From CAWCGU01 sp963838095 (GTDB lineage: Bacteria > Actinomycetota > Thermoleophilia > Solirubrobacterales > 70-9), in assembly GCA_963838095.1 (NCBI GenBank), contig CAWIPO010000008.1, positions 806,001 through 870,000 on the forward strand: a stretch of 64,000 bases of DNA, read 5' to 3'. A program made the translations under genes and the position numbers. Positions 46,608 to 54,525 of the stretch are shown piece after piece (position 1 is the first letter of the stretch; each line of letters starts with the position of its first letter). The notes under the pieces were generated by a model. It made no database searches and was not told where the DNA came from. It saw only the letters and a list, made by a program, of their open reading frames with translations.

Positions 46608-47054
46608 GTGCAGCCCCCATCCGTGACCGGCATCTCCGAGTTGGTGCTCGAGGTTTCCGACCTCGATGCGGCGCGGGTCTTCTACCGCGACGTGCTCGGG
46701 TTCGAGGAGACGCTCTACGGCGAGGGTCGCGAGGGGCGCTACTGGTACCTGGTCGGGGAGACGGCTCGGCTGGGGCTATGGACCGAGCAGGTCGGGCTCG
46801 CGGGCGGGCGCGGAGGGGCGCACGTGCACTTTGCGTTCCATGTCGCCGACAGGGAGATCGACGCCCTCGAACGACGGTTCACCGCCGGGGAAACGGACTT
46901 TGAGGGGCCAATTCAGCTCGGGCCCGGAAGGGCCATCTACGTGACCGATCCGGACGGGAACGTGGTCGAGTTCTGGTCGCAGGACATGCAGGCGTACACG
47001 GCCGAGGCCCGCGCCGGCGGCCCCCCGGGCACGTTCAGTCGGTCCAGGACTTGA
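46608..47054 (+). CDS. VOC (glyoxalase/bleomycin-resistance) family protein
   Basis: A 148-residue protein with a single glyoxalase-fold domain: ISELVLEVSDLDAARVFYRD, VLGFEETLYGEGREGRYWYL, AHVHFAFHVADREIDALE and IYVTDPDGNVVEFWSQ. His in AHVHFAFHV and Glu in VVEFW are likely metal ligands. The reaction is unknown; VOC proteins include isomerases, dioxygenases and drug-binding proteins. The start is uncertain (GTG 46608 or 46623). It is divergent from uvrA, and its 3' end overlaps the next convergent gene by 20 bases. Confidence 0.8.
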   Translation: MQPPSVTGISELVLEVSDLDAARVFYRDVLGFEETLYGEGREGRYWYLVGETARLGLWTEQVGLAGGRGGAHVHFAFHVADREIDALERRFTAGETDFEGPIQLGPGRAIYVTDPDGNVVEFWSQDMQAYTAEARAGGPPGTFSRSRT

Positions 47055-47421
47055 GCTTGTCGATCAGCTCGTCGGTACCGGGCTCGTCGCTCGAGCTGGG
47101 GCTTGCTTGGTCTCGCTGCTTCAACGGATTCCGAAACCGACGTCGGCCGGCGCCCGAGGAGGGAATTGGCGCTGATTTGGGCGCGGTCCCAAGGTCGGGC
47201 TCGACCTCCTCCACGGGCTCGAAACTGCCGCCGGATTGGAGTTGCGAGAGCGCCCTCCGCACATCGTCGCGCTGCCGACGCGCGTGCTCCTCCGCCTCAG
47301 AGCGGATCCGCTCCGCGTCCCGCTCCGCGTCAGTGACGATCTTGGCGGCCTTCTCCTCCGCCTGCAAGACCGCGTCGCGAACCTGAACGGTGAGCTCTTC
47401 GACGATCCGCTGTGTGTCCAT
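47035..47421 (-). CDS. Coiled-coil protein, first of two tandem paralogues by position
   Basis: A 128-residue soluble protein of unknown function. Residues 1-60 form a strongly charged coiled coil (IVEELTVQVRDAVLQAEEKA; AKIVTDAERDAERIRSEAEE; HARRQRDDVRRALSQLQS), like the dimerising parts of DivIVA or ATP synthase subunit b. A linker rich in Pro/Ser/Arg leads to a conserved end, GTDELIDKLKSWTD. The neighbouring gene at 47470-47805 shares both the coil and this end, so the pair arose by duplication. A polar or membrane-edge scaffold is a guess. Confidence 0.7.
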   Translation of the reverse strand: MDTQRIVEELTVQVRDAVLQAEEKAAKIVTDAERDAERIRSEAEEHARRQRDDVRRALSQLQSGGSFEPVEEVEPDLGTAPKSAPIPSSGAGRRRFRNPLKQRDQASPSSSDEPGTDELIDKLKSWTD

Positions 47422-47469
47422 CGGCGGGAGAGTAGAGGGCGCGCCGCACGCCTGCGCCGGTTCTCAACG

Positions 47470-47805
47470 TCAGTCCGAGGACGACTTCAAGCGCTTGATC
47501 AGCTCGTCGGTGGTGGGTCGATCGGCCGCATCGGCTGACGAAGTCCGCGCGGGAATCTCGCCCCCGCCGGATTCCACCTCGGCTTCCGGCTCGGTCTCGG
47601 AGTCGGACTCAAGGGTGCTCTCAAGCCGCGCCAGCGCTTGGCGCACGTCGTCGAGACGCTTGCGTGCCTGCTCGTCGGCATCGGCGCGAATCTGCTTCGC
47701 GTCCGCCTCGGCATCGCGGACGATCTGCTCGGCCTTCTCCTCAGCCTCGGCGATCAGGTCGCGCACGCGCCCGGTTACATCGCGGATCAGCTCCTCCGTG
47801 TCCAC
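47470..47805 (-). CDS. Coiled-coil protein, tandem paralogue
   Basis: A 111-residue paralogue of the neighbouring gene: MDTEELIRDVTGRVRDLIAE, AEEKAEQIVRDAEADAKQIR and ADADEQARKRLDDVRQALAR form a coiled coil; an acidic linker follows and the end is TTDELIKRLKSSSD. It starts nine bases behind the MMPL exporter stop, so the order exporter, coil 2, coil 1 forms one transcription unit. No known domain was recognised beyond the coiled coil. Confidence 0.7.
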   Translation of the reverse strand: MDTEELIRDVTGRVRDLIAEAEEKAEQIVRDAEADAKQIRADADEQARKRLDDVRQALARLESTLESDSETEPEAEVESGGGEIPARTSSADAADRPTTDELIKRLKSSSD

Positions 47806-47814
47806 AGCTGAAGC

Positions 47815-50025
47815 TTATGCCCGCGCGGCTTCCGGTGCCGCGTCGCCGCGGGCGCTGGCAGCCTCACGCTCAGAGCGCACCTGCGGCAGCCACCGGAGCC
47901 AGCTCGGCAGGTACCAGTTGCGCTCGCCGAGCAGCTTCATCGTCGCCGGGACCAGCACTCCTCGGATGATCGTCGCGTCGATCAGGACCGCCACCGCCAG
48001 GCCGACGCCCATCTGCTTCATGTCGATGAACGAGAGCGTGGCGAAGATCGAGAACACCGCGACCATCACCACGGCGGCGGCCGTGATCGTGCCGGCGGTG
48101 CTTCGCACCCCGGCCTCCACCGCGCGCTCGGTGCTGAGCCCGCGATCGACCGACTCCTTGATCCTGCTGAGCAGGAACACGTGGTAGTCCATCGAGAGCC
48201 CGAACAGGACCACGAACAGGAACAGCGGTAGCCAGTTCGTGATGCCGTCGCTGTCGGCGCCCAGCAGGCTCTGCCCGAATCCCTCCTGGAATACGAGCAC
48301 CAGGACCCCGTAGGCGGCACCCACCGACAGGAGGTTCATCAGGATCGAGGTGATCGGCACCACGATCGAGCGGAACGTGACCAGCAACAGGATGAACGCG
48401 ATCGCAAGCACGAAAGCGAACACCAGCGGCAACCGGTCCTGGAACGTCTGCTGGAAGTCGACGGATCCGGCGGTCTCGCCGGTGACGTTGACTTCCGCGT
48501 CGACTTCGGCGAAGGCGCCGGGGATGATCTCGCTTCGCAGGTCGGCAAGCGCCTGCTTCGAGGTCTCGTCCTCGCCGTTGCCGGCCAGCGGGAGCTCGTA
48601 CGCGACGAGCGTCCCGGAGGCGCTGATCTCCCCGCTGCCGGGAGCAACGGCGACACCGGTCGCGCGCGCCTCGTCCTCAACCTGTTGAAGAGCGGCGCTG
48701 ACGTCGTTCGCTCGAACGTCATTCGCCTCGACCACGAGCACGGCCGGCGGGCTCTCCGACGGGAACACGTCCTGAATCCGCTGGTACGCCTGGATCGCGG
48801 ACAGATCCTGCGGGAGGTCATCGATCCCCGTCGTCTTTGTGTTCATCCCGAAGGCGGGGATCGTCAGCGCGACCAGCGCGCCACCGGCGACGACGAGCGA
48901 CACGACGGGCCGCCGCATCACCGCGTTGACGATGCGGCCCCACACCCTCGACTCCCCATCGGGATGCCGGAAGCGCCCGATCAGCGGAATCCGGCCCTTC
49001 TCGACTCGGTCGCCGAGCCAGGCGATCAGCGCCGGCAGCACCGTGATCGAACCGAGCATCGCGATCCCAACTACGAGCAGCGTCCCAACCCCGAAGGAGA
49101 CGAAGATGTCGCTTCCGCTCAGGAACAGGCCCGCCATCGCCGCCATCACCGTCAGGCCGGAGACCAGCACAGCACGCCCGGAGGTGGCCGACGCGACATC
49201 CAGGGCCTCGCGCGGGCTACGCCCACGACGCCGTTCCTCACGCTCGCGGCGCAAGTAGAACAGCGAATAGTCCACACCTACGGCCATCCCGATCAGCAGC
49301 ATCACCGACGAGATCGATTCGTCGACCGGGAAGATCTGGCTCGGTATCGAGACCAGGCCGATCGCGGCGGCGACTGCTGAAACCGCGAGGACAACCGGGA
49401 TTCCCGCCGCCACCAGAGCGCCGAAGGCGACCACGAGGATCAGCAGCGAGATCGGGAGCGACAGCATCTCGGCCCGCTGGAAGTCTTCTTCCATGACGGC
49501 GTCGAACTGCCTCTCCCCCGTCCCGTCGCCCGTTCCGGTGATCTCGAAGCCGGCGTTGGCCGACTGGGCTTCTTCGACCGCGGCAACTACCGGCTCGACC
49601 GTGTCGCTGGCGTCATCGGGGTCGCCCGCGAGCTCGAAGTTGACCAGCGCCGCGTGTTCGTTGTCGGACACCGGCGCCTGCTCGTTCAGCGGCGATTCGA
49701 TGTTGCGCACGACGTCGACTTCGGCAAGCCGCTGCTCGACATCCGCGATCGCGCGCTGGAACGCAGGGTCGCCCGCGGTCAGCGTCTCGCTCTCGATCAG
49801 GACGGTCTCCGAGGCGCGGTCGCTGATGTCGCTGTCGGCGAGCGCGAACTCGGCCTGGCGCGACTCGCCGGTGAACCCCTCGGCATCGCTGAGCTCGTTC
49901 ATGCCGACGGCGCCGCCGCCAACGAGCGCGACCGCCACCAGTGCGATCCACAGCAGGATCGCCTGCTTTCTGTGCGTCGCGCTCCAGTGACCGGCGCGTG
50001 CAGCGATTCCACGTCTCCTCATCAC
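47815..50025 (-). CDS. MMPL/RND-family membrane exporter
   Basis: A 736-residue transporter with two halves of the MMPL plan: a helix, a large outer loop of about 150 residues, then five to six helices, repeated. The proton-relay aspartates are seen in GMAVGVDYSLFYLRRERE and FGLSMDYHVFLLSRIKES. MMPL proteins export lipids, glycolipids or drugs and use the proton gradient. The C-terminus is short and basic. The gene is divergent from a two-component system across 183 bases, which suggests that system controls it. Confidence 0.88.
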   Translation of the reverse strand: MMRRRGIAARAGHWSATHRKQAILLWIALVAVALVGGGAVGMNELSDAEGFTGESRQAEFALADSDISDRASETVLIESETLTAGDPAFQRAIADVEQRLAEVDVVRNIESPLNEQAPVSDNEHAALVNFELAGDPDDASDTVEPVVAAVEEAQSANAGFEITGTGDGTGERQFDAVMEEDFQRAEMLSLPISLLILVVAFGALVAAGIPVVLAVSAVAAAIGLVSIPSQIFPVDESISSVMLLIGMAVGVDYSLFYLRREREERRRGRSPREALDVASATSGRAVLVSGLTVMAAMAGLFLSGSDIFVSFGVGTLLVVGIAMLGSITVLPALIAWLGDRVEKGRIPLIGRFRHPDGESRVWGRIVNAVMRRPVVSLVVAGGALVALTIPAFGMNTKTTGIDDLPQDLSAIQAYQRIQDVFPSESPPAVLVVEANDVRANDVSAALQQVEDEARATGVAVAPGSGEISASGTLVAYELPLAGNGEDETSKQALADLRSEIIPGAFAEVDAEVNVTGETAGSVDFQQTFQDRLPLVFAFVLAIAFILLLVTFRSIVVPITSILMNLLSVGAAYGVLVLVFQEGFGQSLLGADSDGITNWLPLFLFVVLFGLSMDYHVFLLSRIKESVDRGLSTERAVEAGVRSTAGTITAAAVVMVAVFSIFATLSFIDMKQMGVGLAVAVLIDATIIRGVLVPATMKLLGERNWYLPSWLRWLPQVRSEREAASARGDAAPEAARA

Positions 50026-50130
50026 GGTGTCCTTTCGGTTGAGTCGCTAGTGATGAGTCGAGAATGCGCTTCGCCGGCCCAACTTCCAATGGGGGTCGCA
50101 GGCGTTTCCGGGTGAGGCGACCCGCGCTGA

Positions 50131-50152
50131 GGGGTGCGGATACCCGCACCCC
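50131..50152. promoter_or_regulatory. 22-bp perfect inverted repeat in the exporter/kinase divergent region
   Basis: GGGGTGCGG (50131-50139) and CCGCACCCC (50144-50152) flank ATAC. It lies between the MMPL start (50025) and the kinase start (50209), about 105 and 57 bases away. It could be the operator of the response regulator or another regulator, or a hairpin in a leader. Confidence 0.5.
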
Positions 50153-50208
50153 GGCTGAGCGCTGTCCGTATTGGCAACACGCCGCCCAGCAGCGACAATC
50201 AAGGTGCA

Positions 50209-51735
50209 ATGAGGCTGCTGCGCACCCTGAAAGCACACTCCCAGCGCTCCAACCACTCCCTGCTGTCCGCTCTGGTCGGGCTCGGGATCGCGGGCTTCGT
50301 GCTGGGCATCGCCGTTCTGGCGACGACCGTCTCCAGTGACCACATCGACGACCCGGGCACGCGGGCCGCCCTCGCCCTGGCAATCGGGTGGTCGTTCATC
50401 GGAACCGGCCTGTTTGCGTGGTACCGCCGCCCGGCAAATCGGATCGGGCTGCTGATGACGGCGCTCGGCTTCGCCTGGTTGATCGGCGAATTCGTGGCCT
50501 CGGACAACCAGGCCCTGTTCACCATCGGCGCCGCCCTGAACTCACTTTCGATCACGATCCTCGTCCACCTGGTGCTCTCGTTCCCGACCGGCCGCCTCGT
50601 CGGCCGGCTGAGCCACTGGCTCGTCGGCGTCGGTTACTTCATCGCCCTCGTCTACCTGCCGCTGACGCTGATGTTCGTCGACTCCAAGGACAAGGAGGAG
50701 TGCGGGCCGGAATGCCCCGCCAACCCGATCCTCGTGGACGCGAACCCAGAGTTGGCGAATCTGCTCTACGGAATCGTCAGCGTGGTCGGCGTGTGCGCGC
50801 TGACGCTGGCGCTTTGGATCGCGATCCGGCGCTGGCGCAACGCTCCTGTGGAGCACCGCCGCGGCCTCGGGCCGATCCTGTGGGCAAGCCTGGCGACTCT
50901 GGTGCTGTTCGCGCTGGTGCTTGCCACCGGCCTGTTCAACCTCGACGCCGAGGACACGATCTACGTAGTCGCGCTGGCGCCGTTGGTCTGCGTGCCCTAC
51001 GGCTTCCTTGCCGGGCTACTGCGCACGAAGCTCTCGGAGGCGGAGCAGATCGCCGAGGAGAACGAGCGCCTCGACGCCGAGCTTCGGGCGCGGATGCACG
51101 AGCTGCGCGCCTCCCGTACCCGCATCGTCGAAGCCGGCTATACCGCGCGGCGCCAACTCGAGCGTGACCTGCACGACGGTGCGCAGCAGCGGCTCGTCGG
51201 GCTCGCGCTTTCGCTGCGACTGGCGCATGACCGCGTCGAGACGGACCCGGATGAAGCGAGCGCACTGCTGGACGAAGCGGCTGCCGAGCTCGCCACGGCG
51301 ACCAAGGAGCTGCGCGAGCTTGCTCGAGGCATCCACCCGGCGATCCTCTCCGAGCGCGGACTCGGCGAGGCGGTCAGATCCCTGGTCAAAGCGACACCAT
51401 TCCCCGTCGAGCTGCGCAACGGGATCGAAGGTCGTCTGCCGGCATCGGTGGAGGCCACCAGCTACTTCGTGGTCTCGGAGGCGCTCGCGAACGCGACAAG
51501 GCATTCCCAGGCGACTCGAGGCGAGGTCGAGTTGAAGGCGGCGAACGGCGACCTGCGGGTCGAGGTGCGCGACGACGGAGTCGGCGGTGCCGACCCCAAC
51601 GGCTCCGGCTTGAGCGGGCTCTCGGACCGCGTCGCGGCCGTCGGCGGCGGGCTCGAGATCGCCAGCCCGAACGGCAGCGGGACCACCGTCCGAGCCTGGA
51701 TCCCGATCCACCACGGCGAGGACCCGGCTAGGTAG
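50209..51735 (+). CDS. Membrane sensor histidine kinase (NarL/HisKA_3 class)
   Basis: A 508-residue kinase with about eight transmembrane helices in the first 280 residues and no large outer domain, so it probably senses within the membrane. A coiled coil (EAEQIAEENERLDAELRARM) leads to the HisKA_3 dimerisation domain with His322 in LERDLHDGAQQRLVGLALSL. The ATP domain has VVSEALANATRHSQA (N box) and VRDDGVGGADPNGSGLSGLS (G boxes). ATG 50209 has AAGG four bases upstream. Its regulator follows four bases behind. Target by position: the divergent MMPL exporter. Confidence 0.9.
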   Translation: MRLLRTLKAHSQRSNHSLLSALVGLGIAGFVLGIAVLATTVSSDHIDDPGTRAALALAIGWSFIGTGLFAWYRRPANRIGLLMTALGFAWLIGEFVASDNQALFTIGAALNSLSITILVHLVLSFPTGRLVGRLSHWLVGVGYFIALVYLPLTLMFVDSKDKEECGPECPANPILVDANPELANLLYGIVSVVGVCALTLALWIAIRRWRNAPVEHRRGLGPILWASLATLVLFALVLATGLFNLDAEDTIYVVALAPLVCVPYGFLAGLLRTKLSEAEQIAEENERLDAELRARMHELRASRTRIVEAGYTARRQLERDLHDGAQQRLVGLALSLRLAHDRVETDPDEASALLDEAAAELATATKELRELARGIHPAILSERGLGEAVRSLVKATPFPVELRNGIEGRLPASVEATSYFVVSEALANATRHSQATRGEVELKAANGDLRVEVRDDGVGGADPNGSGLSGLSDRVAAVGGGLEIASPNGSGTTVRAWIPIHHGEDPAR

Positions 51736-51739
51736 TCCG

Positions 51740-52384
51740 ATGCGGGTGGTGGTTGCAGATGACTCCGTGCTCCTGCGCGAAGGGTTGGTCCGTCTGCTGC
51801 AGGAGGCCGGCATCGAAGTCGTCGGGCAGGCAGCGGACGCGGAGGAGCTGATGCGAAAGGTGCGCGCGCACAAGCCCGACCTCGTGATCGTTGACGTGCG
51901 GATGCCCCCCGACCAGACCGACGAGGGGCTACGGGCTGCGCTTGAGATCCGCGCTGAGCTGCCCGATGCGTCCATCCTCGTCTTGTCGCAGTACGTCGAG
52001 GAGGCCTATGCCCGCGAGCTGCTGGCCGAGGACGCCGCGGGGCTCGGCTACCTGCTGAAGGATCGGGTCACGGATGTCGAGGGGTTCGTCGACGCAGTGC
52101 ACCGGATCGCAGCCGGCGGAACGGCGCTCGACCCGCAGGTGGTTTCTCAGCTGTTGGGCACGACGACCGGCAGTGACCCCCTGCAGGACCTGACCGAGCG
52201 CGAGCGCGAAGTGCTGGCGCTGATGGCCGAGGGGCGCACGAACGCGGCGATCGCGGAGCGCATGGTCGTCACCGAGCGCGCCGTCGAGAAGCACGTCACC
52301 AGCATCTTCTCCAAGCTCGGCCTGCCGCCGAGCTCCGAGGACCACCGCCGCGTGCTGGCGGTGCTGCAGTTCCTCGATGCCTGA
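51740..52384 (+). CDS. LuxR/NarL-family response regulator
   Basis: A 214-residue regulator. The receiver domain has VVVADDSVLLREGLVRLLQE, the phosphate-accepting Asp52 in LVIVDVRMPP and the conserved Lys in YLLKDRV. The C-terminal LuxR helix-turn-helix is LTEREREVLALMAEGRTNAA and EKHVTSIFSKLGL. It pairs with the kinase directly upstream and should act as a dimer on inverted repeats; the 22-bp repeat upstream of the kinase is the best candidate site in the window. Confidence 0.92.
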   Translation: MRVVVADDSVLLREGLVRLLQEAGIEVVGQAADAEELMRKVRAHKPDLVIVDVRMPPDQTDEGLRAALEIRAELPDASILVLSQYVEEAYARELLAEDAAGLGYLLKDRVTDVEGFVDAVHRIAAGGTALDPQVVSQLLGTTTGSDPLQDLTEREREVLALMAEGRTNAAIAERMVVTERAVEKHVTSIFSKLGLPPSSEDHRRVLAVLQFLDA

Positions 52385-52390
52385 CGCTGG

Positions 52391-52407
52391 GCGGGCGCTA
52401 AGCCCGC
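52391..52407. terminator. Putative hairpin between response regulator and uvrB
   Basis: GCGGGC (52391-52396) pairs with GCCCGC (52402-52407) around GCTAA. It overlaps the uvrB stop codon and lies behind the regulator stop; there is no U-tract. Confidence 0.3.
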
Positions 52408-54428
52408 ATCGCGTCGAGGTCGTGGCGGAGCTCCTTGATCTCGTCGCGGATCCTGGCCGCCTCCTCGAAGCGGAGGTCCTCGGCCGCGAGCAGCATCTCC
52501 TCCTCCATCTCGACCATCAGCTTCTGTAGCTGCTCGGGGCTCTCGATCGTCTCCCCGTCGGAGCGGCTGATCCGCCTGCGGCGATCGGGGGCGGTGCGGG
52601 ACTCCATCGCGAGAAAATCGGTCATGTCGGAGATCCCCTTCTGGACGGTCTCGGGCGTGATCCCGTGCTCGCGGTTGTAGGCGAGCTGGATCTCGCGGCG
52701 GCGGTCGGTCTCGGAGATCGCAGCCCGCATCGCGTCGGTCTCGCGGTCCGCGTACATCAGCACCTTGCCCTCGACGTTGCGGGCGGCGCGGCCGATCGTC
52801 TGGATCAGGCTCGTCTCGCCGCGCAGGAAGCCCTCCTTGTCGGCGTCGAGGATCGCCACGAGCGACACCTCCGGCAGGTCGAGCCCCTCTCGCAGCAGGT
52901 TGACCCCGACCAGGACGTCGTACTCGCCGAGGCGAAGGTCGCGGATGATCTGGATCCGCTCCAGCGTGTCGATCTCGGAATGCAGGTAGCGGACGCGGAA
53001 GCCGTGCTCGAGCAGGTATGCCGTCAGGTCTTCGGCCATCTTCTTGGTCAGCGTGGTGACCAAAACCCGCTCGCTCACCTCGGCGCGGACGCGGACCTCG
53101 TTCATCAGGTCGTCGATCTGGTTGCGGGTCTCGCGCACCACGACGTCGGGGTCGACGATTCCGGTCGGGCGCACGATCTGCTCCACGGTGCGAGCCGCCG
53201 AGCGCCGCTCGAACTCCCCGGGCGTCGCCGAGACCATCACGAGCTGATTGACCCGCTCCATGAACTCGCCGAACTTCAGCGGGCGGTTGTCGATCGCAGA
53301 CGGCAGCCGGAAGCCGTGCTCGACCAGCGTCGTCTTGCGCGAATGGTCGCCCTCGTACATGCCGCCGATCTGGGGGATCGTCTGGTGCGACTCATCGACG
53401 AAGACGACGAAGTCGTCGGGGAAGTAGTCGATCAGCGTGTGCGGCGGGCTCCCCGCGGGCCGATTGTCGAGGATCCGCGAGTAGTTCTCGATCCCGGGGG
53501 CGAACCCGAGCTCGCGCATCATCTCCATGTCGTACTCGGTCCGCTGTCGCAGCCGGTGCGCCTCGAGCTCCTTGCCGCTCTCCCAGAGCTCGTTGCAGCG
53601 CTCGTTCAGCTCGTGCTTGATCTCCTCGACGGCGCGCTCGATCTCGGACTCCTTGGTCACGTAGTGGGTGGCCGGCCACACCGAGACGTGGTCGAGATCG
53701 TCATCGAGGATCTCGCCGCTGACCGGGTGGAAGTGCTGGATCGCCTCGACCTCGTCGCCAAACGTGGTGATCCGGTACGCGGTCTCGGCGTAGGCGGGAA
53801 AGATCTCCAGCACCTCGCCCTTGACGCGGAACGCGCCCCGCGAGAGCACGGTGTCGTTGCGCCGGTACTGCATCGCGATCAGCTTCCGGAGCAGCACCTC
53901 GCGGTCGATCCACTCCCCGACCTTGAACAACTGCATCTGCTCGCGGTAGAGCTGCGGCGAGCCGATCCCGTAGATGCAGGAGACCGAGGCGACGATGACG
54001 ACGTCGCGGCGCGCGAACAGCGCCGCGGTCGCCGCGTGCCGAAGGCGGTCGATCTCGTCGTTTATCGACGAGTCCTTCTCGATGTACAGGTCCTGCGCCG
54101 GGACGTACGCCTCGGGCTGGTAGTAGTCGTAGTAGGAGACGAAGTACTCGACCGAGTTCTGGGGGAAGAACTCGCGAAACTCGTTGCAGAGCTGGGCCGC
54201 CAGGGTCTTGTTGTGCGCGATCACGAGCGCCGGCCGCTGCACCCGCTCGATCGTCGCCGCCATCGTGAACGTCTTCCCGGTGCCGGTGGCGCCGAGCAGC
54301 GTCAGCAACCGCTCGCCGGCGTCGAGGCCCTCCGCGAGGCCGGAAATCGCATCCGGCTGGTCGGCGGTGGGCGTGTACGCGGGATTGAGGCTGAAGCCCG
54401 CCTCCCGTGCTGATGGTGCGATCGCCAT
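52398..54428 (-). CDS. uvrB: Excinuclease ABC subunit UvrB
   Basis: A 676-residue helicase-like repair protein that verifies damage and loads UvrC. Walker A is TLLGATGTGKTFTMA; the beta-hairpin YYDYYQPEAYVP inserts between DNA strands; VFVDESHQTIPQIGGMYEGD is motif II; YDVLVGVNLLREGLDLPEVS and TIGRAARN are motifs V and VI; the C-terminal UVR domain is LRFEEAARIRDEIKELRHDL. It is a single gene; no LexA-type box was found in front of it. Confidence 0.97.
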   Translation of the reverse strand: MAIAPSAREAGFSLNPAYTPTADQPDAISGLAEGLDAGERLLTLLGATGTGKTFTMAATIERVQRPALVIAHNKTLAAQLCNEFREFFPQNSVEYFVSYYDYYQPEAYVPAQDLYIEKDSSINDEIDRLRHAATAALFARRDVVIVASVSCIYGIGSPQLYREQMQLFKVGEWIDREVLLRKLIAMQYRRNDTVLSRGAFRVKGEVLEIFPAYAETAYRITTFGDEVEAIQHFHPVSGEILDDDLDHVSVWPATHYVTKESEIERAVEEIKHELNERCNELWESGKELEAHRLRQRTEYDMEMMRELGFAPGIENYSRILDNRPAGSPPHTLIDYFPDDFVVFVDESHQTIPQIGGMYEGDHSRKTTLVEHGFRLPSAIDNRPLKFGEFMERVNQLVMVSATPGEFERRSAARTVEQIVRPTGIVDPDVVVRETRNQIDDLMNEVRVRAEVSERVLVTTLTKKMAEDLTAYLLEHGFRVRYLHSEIDTLERIQIIRDLRLGEYDVLVGVNLLREGLDLPEVSLVAILDADKEGFLRGETSLIQTIGRAARNVEGKVLMYADRETDAMRAAISETDRRREIQLAYNREHGITPETVQKGISDMTDFLAMESRTAPDRRRRISRSDGETIESPEQLQKLMVEMEEEMLLAAEDLRFEEAARIRDEIKELRHDLDAMRA

Positions 54429-54525
54429 GCACTCAATCTAGAGGGTCACCAGGGCGACACCAGGCGTTTTGGGCAGCGTGCAGTCGAGGGCTCGCGCTAA
54501 GGGTGAGGGCGCCCGGAGCCGATGG

